From positions 16,671,035-16,735,034 of the forward strand of contig NC_045149.1 of the NCBI RefSeq assembly GCF_008831285.2: a stretch of 64,000 nt of DNA. Direction: 5' to 3'. This DNA comes from Nymphaea colorata (lineage: Eukaryota; Streptophyta; Magnoliopsida; Nymphaeales; Nymphaeaceae). Numbering within the stretch: position 1 is the stretch's first letter; each line of letters starts with the position of its first letter. Position numbers and translations under genes: made by a program. Shown here piece by piece: positions 1 to 9,890 of the stretch. A model generated the notes under the pieces. That model was given only the letters and a program-made list of their open reading frames with translations, did not search any database and was not told where the DNA came from.

Positions 1-1149
1 GGCCCAGCCCGATGCCCAGCATTAGTGTTGTTTGGATCGGCTTCTGAATCAAATAGGATGTCATATAGTTGTTGTCTTCCAATCGAAATCAATAACATTT
101 CTTCTTCGTGTAAAAAAAAAAAAGCTGGTTGTATGAACACCTTCGAGCACCATGCCTCTCTTATAAGGGAAAAAAACATATATGAAATCTCCAAAAATGT
201 CATTGATGTACATGTATGTGTGCATTAGTATGATGTAAGAGTTTGTTTGATAAGCGTTCTAAAGTGTGCCGCATGTTCTGCGGCTTATGCATGTAGACAA
301 ATGCTCAATCCCTCATATACCCTCGTGTTAATGGTATTTTGGCTATTTGTCGAAAAAAAAACCCTATATTCTAGGCATTTTGTTAAAACTTATTTCTTTT
401 GGATTTCCTTTTTTACCCTTATAGGAGGCAAGGACTTTCTGGTCATTTGCACCTCAAACATTCCCTTAAACATATAACCGCTTTCCGGACGCTAAGAACA
501 GAATGTCTCTTTGCCGACCCCATGTGACAATGAACAAGTGGAATTTTTTTTCGTGTCACCAAACGCCCTCTTCCTCTCTTATTGCTCCATTGAAAAGCAA
601 CACTACGAAAAGTTTGACAAGAAAGAGACTTGATAAAGCTTCTCAAACATCCCGAGTAACTGACAAGTGGAACAGTTGACACGCAAACAGGGAACATTGG
701 GCCAACCTTGCCGAAAAAGTTTGGTTGACTGACTCGCCGGAATGGCCCGAACCAGCTCGAATTGTTGGAAAACCTGGCCACGAGTTAAGGTTGGCTCAGT
801 TAGTTCCTGATTCGGCCTAATACCTCGGATTCAAGATATTTTTAAGCTTAACCAAATCGACGAGTCGATTAAAGGACACAATAAACGTGTTTGCTCATCG
901 TTTGCTCAAATGGTTACGAACCACCGAGCCCGAACGGAACATTGGGTCCTGTTAACACTAACAGGACCTTTTGTTTGTCCGTATTAACGGCCCTTTAAGA
1001 AGCTATATCATGTCACGACGACTTACTTCAGATGTGGGGACAGTGAATGTTTATAAAGCATTTTTGAACGAGTCAAGAGAGTCCTTGGGGGCCCCAATAG
1101 ACCCATTCAAACGCGGCCATTAATGGAAGGGCCAGTACCAGGCCGAGCC

Positions 1150-1156
1150 TATAAGA
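1150..1156 (+). promoter_or_regulatory. TATA box of duplicated locus A
   Basis: TATAAGA lies 109 bases before the ATG at 1259. Copy B has the same heptamer 108 bases before its ATG. Upstream sequence with a CCCAATAGACCC word (CCAAT-like) and GGCC-rich words is also shared. The conserved spacing between diverged copies favours a real core promoter. Confidence 0.45.
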
Positions 1157-1258
1157 ACAGTGGCCGATCTTCTCCCGCCGGCATCCAAGCCGTTCTCTCT
1201 CCCTTCCTCTAAGCTGTCGCCTCCGAAGCTCTTGAGTGGTGCTTCAATCTTGCTCACA

Positions 1259-1483
1259 ATGGAGTCGACTTGTCGTCGCGTCATCCCACTAAGAGGCGGC
1301 GTCCTCAAGCAGACCCTGAAGTTGATGTGTGACCTCCTCTGCTGCTGCTGCTGCTTCGGCTGCTCCAGCTGCTCCTCCGCCGCGGATCAGTGCTCTCAGC
1401 CTCTCGCTCCCGACCAGCCTGCTCGTCTAAAGTCTGATGAGGTTAGACCCTCTCTCTCTCTCTCTCTCTCAATTGTCAATTGA
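1259..1483 (+). CDS. Small unrecognised protein, duplicated locus A
   Basis: I do not recognise this family. The frame starts at an ATG in the context CTCACAATGG and gives 74 residues. It has a basic N-terminal part (CRRVIPLRGG), then a very cysteine-rich core around residues 27-40, then a Pro/Ala-rich tail. The end is probably a read-through, because a possible 5' splice site, GAG|GTTAGA, lies just before the CT microsatellite. Copy B has the matching ATG and a similar start (IPxRGxVLxxxL), but its core is shorter and it stops after 45 residues. A TATA box and CT-rich leader precede the ATG. It could instead be a non-coding transcript, since conservation of the frame after the first ~25 residues is poor. 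Confidence 0.3.
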   Translation: MESTCRRVIPLRGGVLKQTLKLMCDLLCCCCCFGCSSCSSAADQCSQPLAPDQPARLKSDEVRPSLSLSLSIVN

Positions 1484-1492
1484 GTTGCTTGG

Positions 1493-1934
1493 GTGGTGTC
1501 GAGTTCCGGCCCTGAGTCGATTGTTGTTCAACTACACGACTTGATCCGGCGTCGATCAGAACGCCCGAGGTCATCGCACTCAAAGGCCAAGAACCTGCCT
1601 TTGATTGATGCTGGGGACATGGTTCCACTTTGGAATACGAACTCCCACTGTGAAATAATTGGCGCTGTTGAACTTGTTTTCAATCTTTGTTTCCCTTGTG
1701 AACGCTGTTCTCCTCACCTGTTTGTTTTCCTCGTTCTTCCTCAGGTTCGGTCTCAAACTTTTTGATCATCCCACTGAGACCCGGCTAGAGACAAGAGGGT
1801 TTGTCATTTCAGGGAATGTTGACGCGGTGTCGGTTCTGCAAATAATCCAAACAGATCTAGTCGTTCAGCAAAGCGAGAAGGTCTTGAAGGAATTCAAAGT
1901 AAAGCAATTTTGTGTCTATTTTGATTGGCAGTAA
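1493..1934 (+). other. Possible downstream exons of duplicated locus A
   Basis: Two short open stretches match copy B at the protein level. The first, about 1493-1660, contains LIDAGDMVPLWNTNSHCEII (copy B: FIDAGDMVPIWNTNSHCEII). The second, about 1745-1934, contains RGFVISGNVDAVSVLQ (copy B: RGFVISGNIDAVLILQ) and ends in a stop after VYFDWQ. In copy A the halves are in different frames, separated by a pyrimidine-rich tract ending TTCCTCAG at about 1744, which looks like a 3' splice site. In copy B both halves lie in one open frame. The domain is not recognised. Exon limits and the splicing are inferred. Confidence 0.3.
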
Positions 1935-2395
1935 CCTTTTGTGATTTTATATGTTTTATTTGGAGGTCAACATCTGCTCTTCCTGTCATCTGTTGTTCTA
2001 TTGTTGTTGAGGAAATGAATAGAAAATCTCGACGATGTCCATTTAATATCTCTCTGACTGACTGACAGACAGTATAATGATTATTAAAATCAGCAGACTA
2101 GATTCTTTTTTCAATATTCCGTTAGTCGATTATAGCCATAACTTTTTTTTGCTAAAAAACATAACCAAAGATGCATTAGCGATACTCATATGGTTTTTAA
2201 CGACAGAATACATTTTTTACTGCGATTTTTAGTATAAATCGTCTTATTATTGATTGAAGCAAAAAAAAAAAAAAACTATGCGACCATGAAATTAATTAAT
2301 CCACTCGAAAGAATGTCGATCCTATCTAAACAATGAACCCACAACAATTAATTGAATCATATCCTCACCGTCATTATTGAGCTCTGACCTCGCAA

Positions 2396-3290
2396 CGCCG
2401 GCGACGGCGAGCCAAATGCTCTGGGCTCTTATAGCGCCTCAGACACATGACTTATTGGCACCATTCAATCTCTGTCGCCGACCGGTGTCCCGCTACTCGT
2501 CTCGAAAAAGTTTCTCTCCTCGTCTCGCCTTGGTGCGACCATTCTTGATGATTCCTGATGGTGGCTCACGGGACGTATCTCGTCCTCTCTCAACCGGCTC
2601 CGGTGTCGGCTTCAGCTTGATGAGCATGGTACGCGCCAGGCGGCGGAGAAGGCGTCCGTGGCGGTGGTGGATGAGCGCAGATCGGTTAAGGGAAGAGGCT
2701 CACGGTGCTGAGAAGTTTCGGAGGTCCACGTCCGTATCCAGTGGAACAGCCGGCAGAGCGCTAGAATTAGGAAGGTAAAGTCGGCGATGCAGATGACTAG
2801 ATGAGTATGAGGACGACTCTGACGTAGAGGGCGTTGAGTTCCACTTGGGCCCTTGTTCCCTTCAGGTTCCAGCTGCACAGGGTGGAAGCTGCTGGTCGGA
2901 GTACGACCATCGGTGGTGGAGATCGTCGGAATCCTGACCGCCAGTTTGCGCCTAGAGAGGTAGATATCGGGTATGGTTGTTGGTTGTTCTTGGTGACGCT
3001 GATAAAGAAGGTGACGATAAGAACGCAAAGGATGAAGATTGTGGCAATCTTGAGGCCTCTACGGCCGCAGGAACGGTGAAGAAGCGCCGTATTCTGGTGG
3101 CCAACGAACGGTTGCCTGTGCGCGCATGCTCCAACTTCAACAATATGGCTTCTTTCTTTTCTTGCTTTTTGTTTTTCAAGCAAGAAAGGCGGCAAGGGAC
3201 GGAGAGTAACGGAAGACCAAGAGCAGAAGGAGACGGCCGGTGACGATTAAAAGCAACCAAGAAAGCTCGACTTCAGAATCTATAGACTTG
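2396..3290 (-). pseudogene. Possible decayed membrane-protein gene (doubtful)
   Basis: This stretch between the two duplicated segments is richer in G+C than its surroundings and has several overlapping open frames on both strands. The most protein-like is on the minus strand, about 3110-2797. There a basic stretch (GRRGLK) precedes one hydrophobic segment (IATIFILCVLIVTFFISV), followed by Pro/Ser-rich sequence. A short N-terminal basic region followed by a single membrane span is the layout of NDR1/HIN1-like (LEA_2) proteins, but no family motif beyond that is visible and no frame covers a full domain. If it was once a gene it is broken by frameshifts. It may equally be chance open frames in GC-rich DNA. 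Confidence 0.2.
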
Positions 3291-4125
3291 AGCTAATCCT
3301 ATTCACAATCTCTATGTTCTTTTCAGAGGATTTCTAAAAAAAAGACATTGATTTTTGTTCACTGTGAAGGCGTGGTCTAGAATCGTCAATGCGTTACTGC
3401 GAAGTCAATCCAGGACCATTTAATCGAATTTACCAAAGAAAACTGGATTAGATAGTGATCGGCTTCAATTTCGATGTAGAATTTAGTGGTTGAATCTTGA
3501 GCTGATTTTAAAATCGGACCAGATTATCTATGAACGCGGTATCTTACGCCTGTCCGATCGGAAAAACGGGTGCAGTCATAGAAGTTTCAAGTTCACGTCT
3601 GAATTCCGATTCCAACGATTATTTGAGGTTCGATTAGGCCATGCCTGGTAGGCACTCGATCCGAACAGGTCCAGACCGTTTACCCCACGCAAACGCTGCC
3701 TATATCAATACTTAACGACAAACATTGACCACATACAACTTTCATAAATATTATGAAATTGAGGGTAAACGCAGAGTCGTTTTTTGTTTAAGTGGGAGAT
3801 TGTAAAGATCATTTGGTGAACCAATATATGTCAATGAGGAATTTCAAACATTATGGCTATCTTAATGTAAATATCTGATTAAGTGATTGCGTCTTGGGAT
3901 ATCATGTCATGTTATATGATATAAAGTATTTTTATAATATATAGATACTGTATGCAATTGTGGATTCTTTGATGGGTTGAATCCATAATTGCTCATAATA
4001 TAAAAAGATAGTGATCCTTTACATCGTGTAGTGAGTGAAAAACATCGTTTTCTATCGTTGTCTCTTTTCCATCTCAAAAAAGCACACGTGCCACACACAC
4101 ACAAACCCTGAAAGATCCTATTGTG

Positions 4126-4198
<73 letters not shown>

Positions 4199-4404
4199 AG
4201 AGAGAGAGGAAAACGACCTGGTCAATTTCTATGCTCCACATAAAAGCTGTGACTTGATCGACACCGGAGGTCAAACCCCGAAACTGGACCCATTTATTAA
4301 ACGCGTCACATGCACTCGAGCCAAACGTTTGGGACAGTATTGTGTAGATGGGCTTCCAAATCAAATGCCTTTAGAGCCAAATTGAAATTCACATAACTTT
4401 ATAG
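3291..4404. other. AT-rich spacer with TA microsatellite
   Basis: No gene is seen. A (TA)n run of about 60 bases occupies 4134-4195 and passes into a short (GA)n run at 4196-4208. The rest is unique-looking AT-rich DNA. Confidence 0.6.
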
Positions 4405-5467
4405 CAAAAAAAAAAAGTTAGATGTATGCACCACCCTGGTACACCATGTTCATGTGTATTGATGTACAAAATAACCATAATACCCTTAGTATGCCAAAGG
4501 AAAACCCCTCCTATAAGGAAAAGAAAAGACAAGTGAAAAAGATAGAATCCTCGAAATGCCTTTGGTGTACTAAGGTGGTGCTTAGGCATGTAGGCAAATA
4601 TTCTCTAAAGGGTATTTTAGGTATTTGTGAAAAAATCTATGTTCTAGGCATTTTATAAAAACTTATTTTGTTCTAATTTCATTTTTTGCCTTTATAAGAA
4701 AGGAGCTTTTTTGTTGTTACCAGTCAAGGACTTTTTGGTCATTTTGCATCTCAAACATGAACCGGCCCTGAGACATATAACCTGCGTTCCCAATGCTAAG
4801 GACAGAACGTCTGCGTGGTGTTTGCTGAACCCTTGTGACGAGGGACAAGTGGGAGCCTACATTAAAGAACTCATTATATGACAATGTTCATGTTATCAAA
4901 AGCTCTTTTAATGATCCATTGATCATGCATTAGAAAGCAACTCTTAGGAAAAGTAGTTTGAATGTAGAGAATTACAAGAATGAGACTCGATAAAGCAGGA
5001 CGTCACGCAAACAGGGAATGGTGGACCAACCAAGCCCAAAAAGGATGGGAGGAACGCATTTTGCTTATTGTTTTCTCAAATACCCAAACGGTGCAGTGAG
5101 TCATGCTAATAGAACGTTTTGTTTATTCTTATATAATTCTTATTATCAGACGTAAAGCCAAGGCAGAGCCCGCTTGAGTCTTAACCCTACCTCAAAGAAA
5201 ATAAAAGTTTTAAAAATTTCACTTTATTTATACAAAAATTTAAAAAAATGATATTTCAATCCTAATTAAAATTTAAAAACTATAATTCGGGCCTGCTTTA
5301 TAACAAATTTCTAGCTTCATATCTGTCACATCATATAACATTGGATGTTGATAGAGCAGTTTTGAACGAGTCAAGAAAGTCTTTGGACGAGTCAAGAAAG
5401 TCTTTGGGGGCCCAATAGACCCATTCAAACGAGGCCACCAATGGAAGGGCCACCACCAGGCAGAGAT

Positions 5468-5474
5468 TATAAGA
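5468..5474 (+). promoter_or_regulatory. TATA box of duplicated locus B
   Basis: TATAAGA lies 108 bases before the ATG at 5576, matching the position in copy A. The flanking GAACAG and CCGATCT words are also shared. Confidence 0.45.
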
Positions 5475-5575
5475 ACAGGGGCCGATCTCCTCCCGCCGGC
5501 AACCAAGCCTTCTCTCTCCCTCTCTCTCAGCTGTCGCCTCCGAATCTCTTGGGTGGTGCTTCAAGCTTACTCACA

Positions 5576-5713
5576 ATGAAGTGCAGCGGTCGTGGCCTCA
5601 TCCCTCAACGAGGTCTTGTCCTCAGGCGGTCCCTGAACAAGATGCTTCGCTTCCTCTGCTGCGGATCAGCCCTCCTCGCACTCCTACCAGCCTCTGCGTG
5701 TAAATCCTTCTGA
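5576..5713 (+). CDS. Small unrecognised protein, duplicated locus B
   Basis: Family unknown. The ATG lies at the same place relative to the TATA box and leader as in copy A. The 45-residue frame starts MKCSGRGLIPQRGLVLRRSL and ends with a hydrophobic stretch (CCGSALLALLPASA) and CKSF before the stop. The poly-Cys core of copy A is reduced to CC. A GTTAGA donor-like site just after the stop is in the same place as in copy A. In this copy the frame closes before that site, so if the two loci encode one spliced protein, copy B is probably broken. Confidence 0.3.
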   Translation: MKCSGRGLIPQRGLVLRRSLNKMLRFLCCGSALLALLPASACKSF

Positions 5714-5771
5714 ATAGGTTAGAACCTCTCCCCCCTCTCTCTCTCTTTCAATTGTCTATTGAGTTGCTTGG

Positions 5772-6143
5772 GTGGTTTCGAGTTTCGGCCCTGAGTCGAC
5801 TGTTGTTCAATTGCATTACTTGGTCGTGCGTGGATCGGACAGAACGTCTGAGTTTATGGCACTTCTCTCAAAGGGCAAGAACCGGCATTTCATTGATGCT
5901 GGGGACATGGTTCCAATTTGGAATACAAATTCCCATTGTGAAATAATCGTCTCTGTTGTTCTCAATCTTTGTTTTCCTGGTGAACATTGTTCTCACCCGT
6001 TTGTTTTCCTTTTCTTCCTCAGGTTTCATCTCCAACCTTTTGATCTTGATCATCCCGCTGAGACCCAAAGAGGGTTTGTCATTTCTGGGAATATTGACGC
6101 GGTGTTGATTCTGCAAGTCATCCAAACAGATCTAGTTGCTTAG
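5772..6143 (+). other. Open frame shared with locus A, downstream part
   Basis: An open frame runs through both blocks that are split in copy A. It contains FIDAGDMVPIWNTNSHCEII and RGFVISGNIDAVLILQVIQT, then stops at DLVA, about 20 codons earlier than copy A. The middle is Leu/Phe/Cys-rich and derives from the pyrimidine tract, so it may be an intron that happens to stay open. No domain is recognised. Confidence 0.3.
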
Positions 6144-6630
6144 TAAAACGAGAAGCTCTTGAAGGAATTCAGTGTCAAGCAATTTTGTGTCTATTCTGAT
6201 TTGCAGTTTAGTATCAGAACAGTCAACTGTAGGTTGCCTTTTTCTAAGTTTTTGTGATTTTATTCGTTCCATGTGGAGAAAATGAACAGCTATATCGATG
6301 TTTCAGTTAATATCTCTCCGACAGTAGAATGAAAAAATTCCCTGGCCCATCATCCTCCTTCTTCATGATGAGATGATTGATTGCTTCAAGCAAGCTTAAA
6401 AAATTCCATTGATGATAGTCTGTTGCTTGTTACTGTTTCTAACGATAAAATATACTTTTTGCTACGTTTTTTAATCGAAAAAACAGCAATCTAGCTACGA
6501 CCAGTTGATGCAAAATAAAAAAAAAAATCCGACCATAAAAATTAATGAGTATAAAGAGGATCGACCATACGTATAAACAATGAATTCAATCTATCTCCTC
6601 ACCGTCATTATTGAGCTCCGACCAATTCTA

Positions 6631-7763
6631 TGGTCGACTTCTACTTGTATTTATTTGAATATATTCAACACTTTGGTAGATACATAAAACAAATCTTATA
6701 CGCCGAAAACTTTGAATGCGCCCTGCAAGAGCCGAGCTCCACTAGTCTACAACGGGATTTCTCATGGGGGGTGGTGGGTCTCCACCAGCTCCTATGACGT
6801 CTAATCTGGGCTACTCATAATACCGGATCTGGATCCAGTTACGTATTATAAATACATAATTAGTATTGAAGTACGATAGGATCTCAGTCGGTACGGATCT
6901 GATATATGATATCGGATGGAAAAATTGATCCACTTCTATTGTCAGGGTTCGGTAATAAGCTTGGTCTCTTGGGCACCAGGCTAGGTTGCCCAGCGGGTAC
7001 CCTGTACTCAGGTCTGAAAAAAAATGGCACAAAACCGGCTGGTTAATTTATCATGCCTAGGTGGGCTCAATGAAAAAAATTTAATATTTATTTTATTAAT
7101 TTTATATATAATTATTTTATTATGATTAATTATATTTATATATTATTTTATATTAAAAAATATATTTTTTAATTTAATCTAGTTGAGTTCAAGTTGGAGG
7201 TTTAATTGTTGTGCAGGACCAGCCTAGGCTTATCCGGCATCCGACGCGTGGATCTGGGCACTGGGCACCACCACTATCACCCCATTTTTCTCCAGTCTGC
7301 TCCGTCCGCCCGAAGCGGAACTCTTCTATGCTTGAAGCGCGCTTCTCAAACTGGAAATCGTTTCTTTCTTTCAAAGAGGGAGAGACATGGAAAAGCTCGC
7401 TCCCACTTTACAGTTACCTCGTTATTTAAAATGAGAAATTTCCTTTTCTCTTTTAATCTTATCATTTGGTCTTCTCATTTGCTTCTTGTTTTCATTGGGT
7501 GAGCTGATGGGTCGTTTCTTAAGGTATAAGATACGTTAAGGTGTACAAAAAATTGATGTCTCAAAAATATATATGTTTTCTAGATGCATTTATACTTGTA
7601 TTTTGATTGGCATTGCATAATATTGTTTAACAAAGCTAGAAACACACACTGCACGCACGCACACACACACATATCAGACGAAGAATATTATACTTGAAAT
7701 GAGACCAAAATGATTTGTTTAGGCTATCATAACTTTGTAATAATAGGATTATGAGAGGAAGCC
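6631..7763. other. Intergenic, AT-rich
   Basis: No gene is supported. Around 7075-7180 the sequence is almost entirely A and T. The short open frames near 7200-7500 have no recognisable domain. A CA-rich run is at 7645-7672. The 3' UTR of the minus-strand PEX11B gene should lie just left of 7764. Confidence 0.5.
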
Positions 7764-8462
7764 TCAAGATGGCCAGTTTCTGTACCATCCAGCCCAAGCA
7801 GAAACCAGCCCACTTATGCCCAACGTCACTGCATGGTTACATAAAGGATTGGGCTCTATATCAGCCAACGCTATGACTAAATCAGCAAGATTGGCTGCCA
7901 CAGCCATCAACCTCATTATCCTATCACCCCATATCTTCCTCAGTTTCTCCTTCACCTCCTTGTCCGCCGGTGCCGGATCGGCGCCGGACGTGTGTGCCTG
8001 GAGGAGCTTCTTTTGCGCAATTAGGCCATTTCTGATCATGATGAAGTCCGAGATGATGAAGAAGACGTATCCTACTGACTCCCCAAATGCCGATATGAAG
8101 CTCATCCTCCTGGCAATACCAGGGTCCAGAACGCCTACTCTGGCCAGCCATAGCAGATGATCAAAGAAGAAGTAGACCATCTCACCGGCGTTGGCGAAGA
8201 CAGCAAGCAACCGGAAACTGTGGGTAGCGCCGGGATTTCGTCGGAGAGCATTGAAGCCGGTGAGGAAGCGGCCAGTTCGGAATGCCTTGCGGCTGAGCCC
8301 GGAGGCAAGCTCCCATTGCTTGGCTCTCTGGGCTATGTTTGGGTGGACGGCTTCTGCGTGCCAGTGGACAAGCTTGGAGACATACTGGAAGGTCTTGACC
8401 AGCTTGTCTATGCCATCTCGCTTCGCCAAGAAGACGACCAGCTTGTCTACTGTGTCATCCAT
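7764..8462 (-). CDS. PEX11B: Peroxisomal membrane protein PEX11, A/B type
   Basis: PEX11 proteins sit in the peroxisomal membrane and promote elongation and proliferation of peroxisomes before fission. The single-exon frame gives 232 residues, close to the roughly 230-250 of plant PEX11A/B. It opens DTVDKLVVFLAKRDGIDKLV, the N-terminal amphipathic region of this subclass, and continues with SGLSRKAFRTGR, GFNALRRNPGAT (residues 69-80), AGEMVYFFFDH (92-102) and SFISAFGESVGY (121-132). It ends with SGLVSAWAGWYRNWPS, the C-terminal signature I recall for Arabidopsis PEX11B rather than PEX11C-E. Hydrophobic segments lie near 93-106, 131-143 and 210-226. An in-frame ATG at 8564 would add 34 residues, but the family starts at the MDDTVDK methionine, so 8462 is chosen. 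A G-box lies 540 bases upstream. Confidence 0.93.
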   Translation of the reverse strand: MDDTVDKLVVFLAKRDGIDKLVKTFQYVSKLVHWHAEAVHPNIAQRAKQWELASGLSRKAFRTGRFLTGFNALRRNPGATHSFRLLAVFANAGEMVYFFFDHLLWLARVGVLDPGIARRMSFISAFGESVGYVFFIISDFIMIRNGLIAQKKLLQAHTSGADPAPADKEVKEKLRKIWGDRIMRLMAVAANLADLVIALADIEPNPLCNHAVTLGISGLVSAWAGWYRNWPS

Positions 8463-9890
8463 GGAGGCGGAATGTGGAGTTCCTGAACTGAGAGGCGTGT
8501 ATGTGAACTTAGAATGTAGATGGATAGAGAAAGCGAATTCTTGTAACTCATGGCTACCAAGCATTTTTTATTGGATTGCATTGTTCCTTTATCCTAAAGG
8601 GACCCTCCATTTTGTTTTGATCTACAATAAGAGACAAAAACTGGCCATGACCTACAGTCTCAACACACTATTGGGCTTATGATCAATCTGCCCTCGTTAC
8701 TCCAACATTGTGGCATTGGAAGAATATTTTGACTTAAAAGGGCACTAGTTACCAGTCCAAGTTTGATGTGGGCGTTTAATGTAATTTTTTAAGTTACAAG
8801 ACTGTAATTTTAAATTGAAAAGGTGAAGACAAAAGACCAAAATGCCCTTGAGATGTGAAAAAATGACAAAAAAAAGGACCCTCTATAAGGACAAATTGGA
8901 AAAAGATCCCTAAAAGTAAAAAATAAAAAATCCTTAAAGAAATAAGGAATAACCTACCAAATAAAAAGTGCCTATCGAGTGTTGAAACTAGTGGTCGAGG
9001 TCACGTGTAGACCAAACACTAGAAAATAAGAGGCTAGTATGGGCAAAGCTCAGCTTCAACTAACGCATGTTTCAGAGATTTAGAGCTACGCGACTTGTCC
9101 TATCATCATGAATGAATATGCAAAGCCAAAACTATGAAAGCAAATAAATAAACGCGCATTGGCTGCAATTTGCAGTACTTTGAATTGGGTTCCAAGGCGG
9201 ACACAGCATACAACATCAGCTCTTTATGTTGCTTTCTGTTTTTTCGTGGCGTGACTCGTGAAGTTGATCAACCTCAAACATGGTGAAACTGAGCTCGTTG
9301 ATGCACTCTTTTTCAGCTCTACATTTTCCCATAATTAAAAAAGGGACCACCTCTTTTCCTTTAACTTGAACAACAAAAAATGTTAACTAAAAAGCTAATA
9401 ATGTAATTTAGGTGCGCTTTTATTTTGTGGATATTGCATTCTTTTGCAACATTTTCAATATATTTCGTTTTGAAAAGCCAAAAGAAACAAGATTTTTATT
9501 TAACATATAATTAGTTGCGAATGATTATCATGGTTAGTATTCTCCCTTTGAGGATTCGCCATAGTCAAGCTTGTGGAGAGGATAGCGCTCATGAGAGTTG
9601 AAGTCTGGAGCAACACCGGGATCATCACATGGTACTCGAACAAGGTCAGGATCTGGGAAGTTCCGTCCGTCAAGTCGGCAAGACTAGACACATGAATCGG
9701 GCAAGAAATCCAAAGCGGACTGCATCCAGCGTCCCCTGGTTCAATGGGCAGCCAAACCAGGTTGCACCCAGTCGGATGCCATCGCGCGATCTCTCCATCT
9801 CAAGGTTCATCCTCGCAACTGTCACGGTTTCGCTCCCTTGTTCAAGGGCGGAAGAGATTGATAGTCAAGGTTGACCTCTAAACTCGAGAG
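8463..9890. other. Intergenic between divergent genes
   Basis: This holds the promoter of PEX11B (leftward) and that of the membrane-protein gene (rightward). Apart from the G-box at 9002 I see no clear element. No coding frame is supported; short frames at 9500-9874 show no domain. Confidence 0.5.
9002..9007. promoter_or_regulatory. G-box (CACGTG) upstream of PEX11B
   Basis: A palindromic CACGTG lies 540 bases upstream of the PEX11B start. G-boxes bind bZIP (HY5/HYH) and bHLH factors. Arabidopsis PEX11B is reported to be light-induced through HYH, which makes the site plausible. A 6-mer also occurs by chance, so function is inferred. Confidence 0.3.

Larger units (their letters stand above)
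110..2395. repeat. Segmental duplication, copy A
   Basis: This segment matches 4405-6630 in the same orientation, with many small indels. Shared landmarks in order are a run of A near the left edge, a stretch around 380-480 ending in an ACATATAACC word, the block around 1080-1160 with a TATA box, the CT-rich leader, the small reading frame at 1259, a CT microsatellite, the block around 1493-1660, a pyrimidine-rich tract ending in CAG near 1744, the block around 1780-1934, and a right edge reading CTCACCGTCATTATTGAGCT. Edges are approximate because they were aligned by eye. The two copies lie about 4.3 kb apart, start to start. Confidence 0.75.
4405..6630. repeat. Segmental duplication, copy B
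   Basis: Counterpart of 110-2395. It keeps the TATA box, CT-rich leader, ATG, CT microsatellite, pyrimidine tract with terminal CAG (about 6020) and the right-edge sequence. Copy B also carries a short internal direct repeat at about 5370-5405, where AGTCAAGAAAGTCTTTGG occurs twice in a row and appears once, modified, in copy A. Confidence 0.75.

Noticed and set aside
8191-8682. 163-codon plus-strand frame
   Set aside because: It is antisense to PEX11B, whose minus-strand protein is a clear family match.
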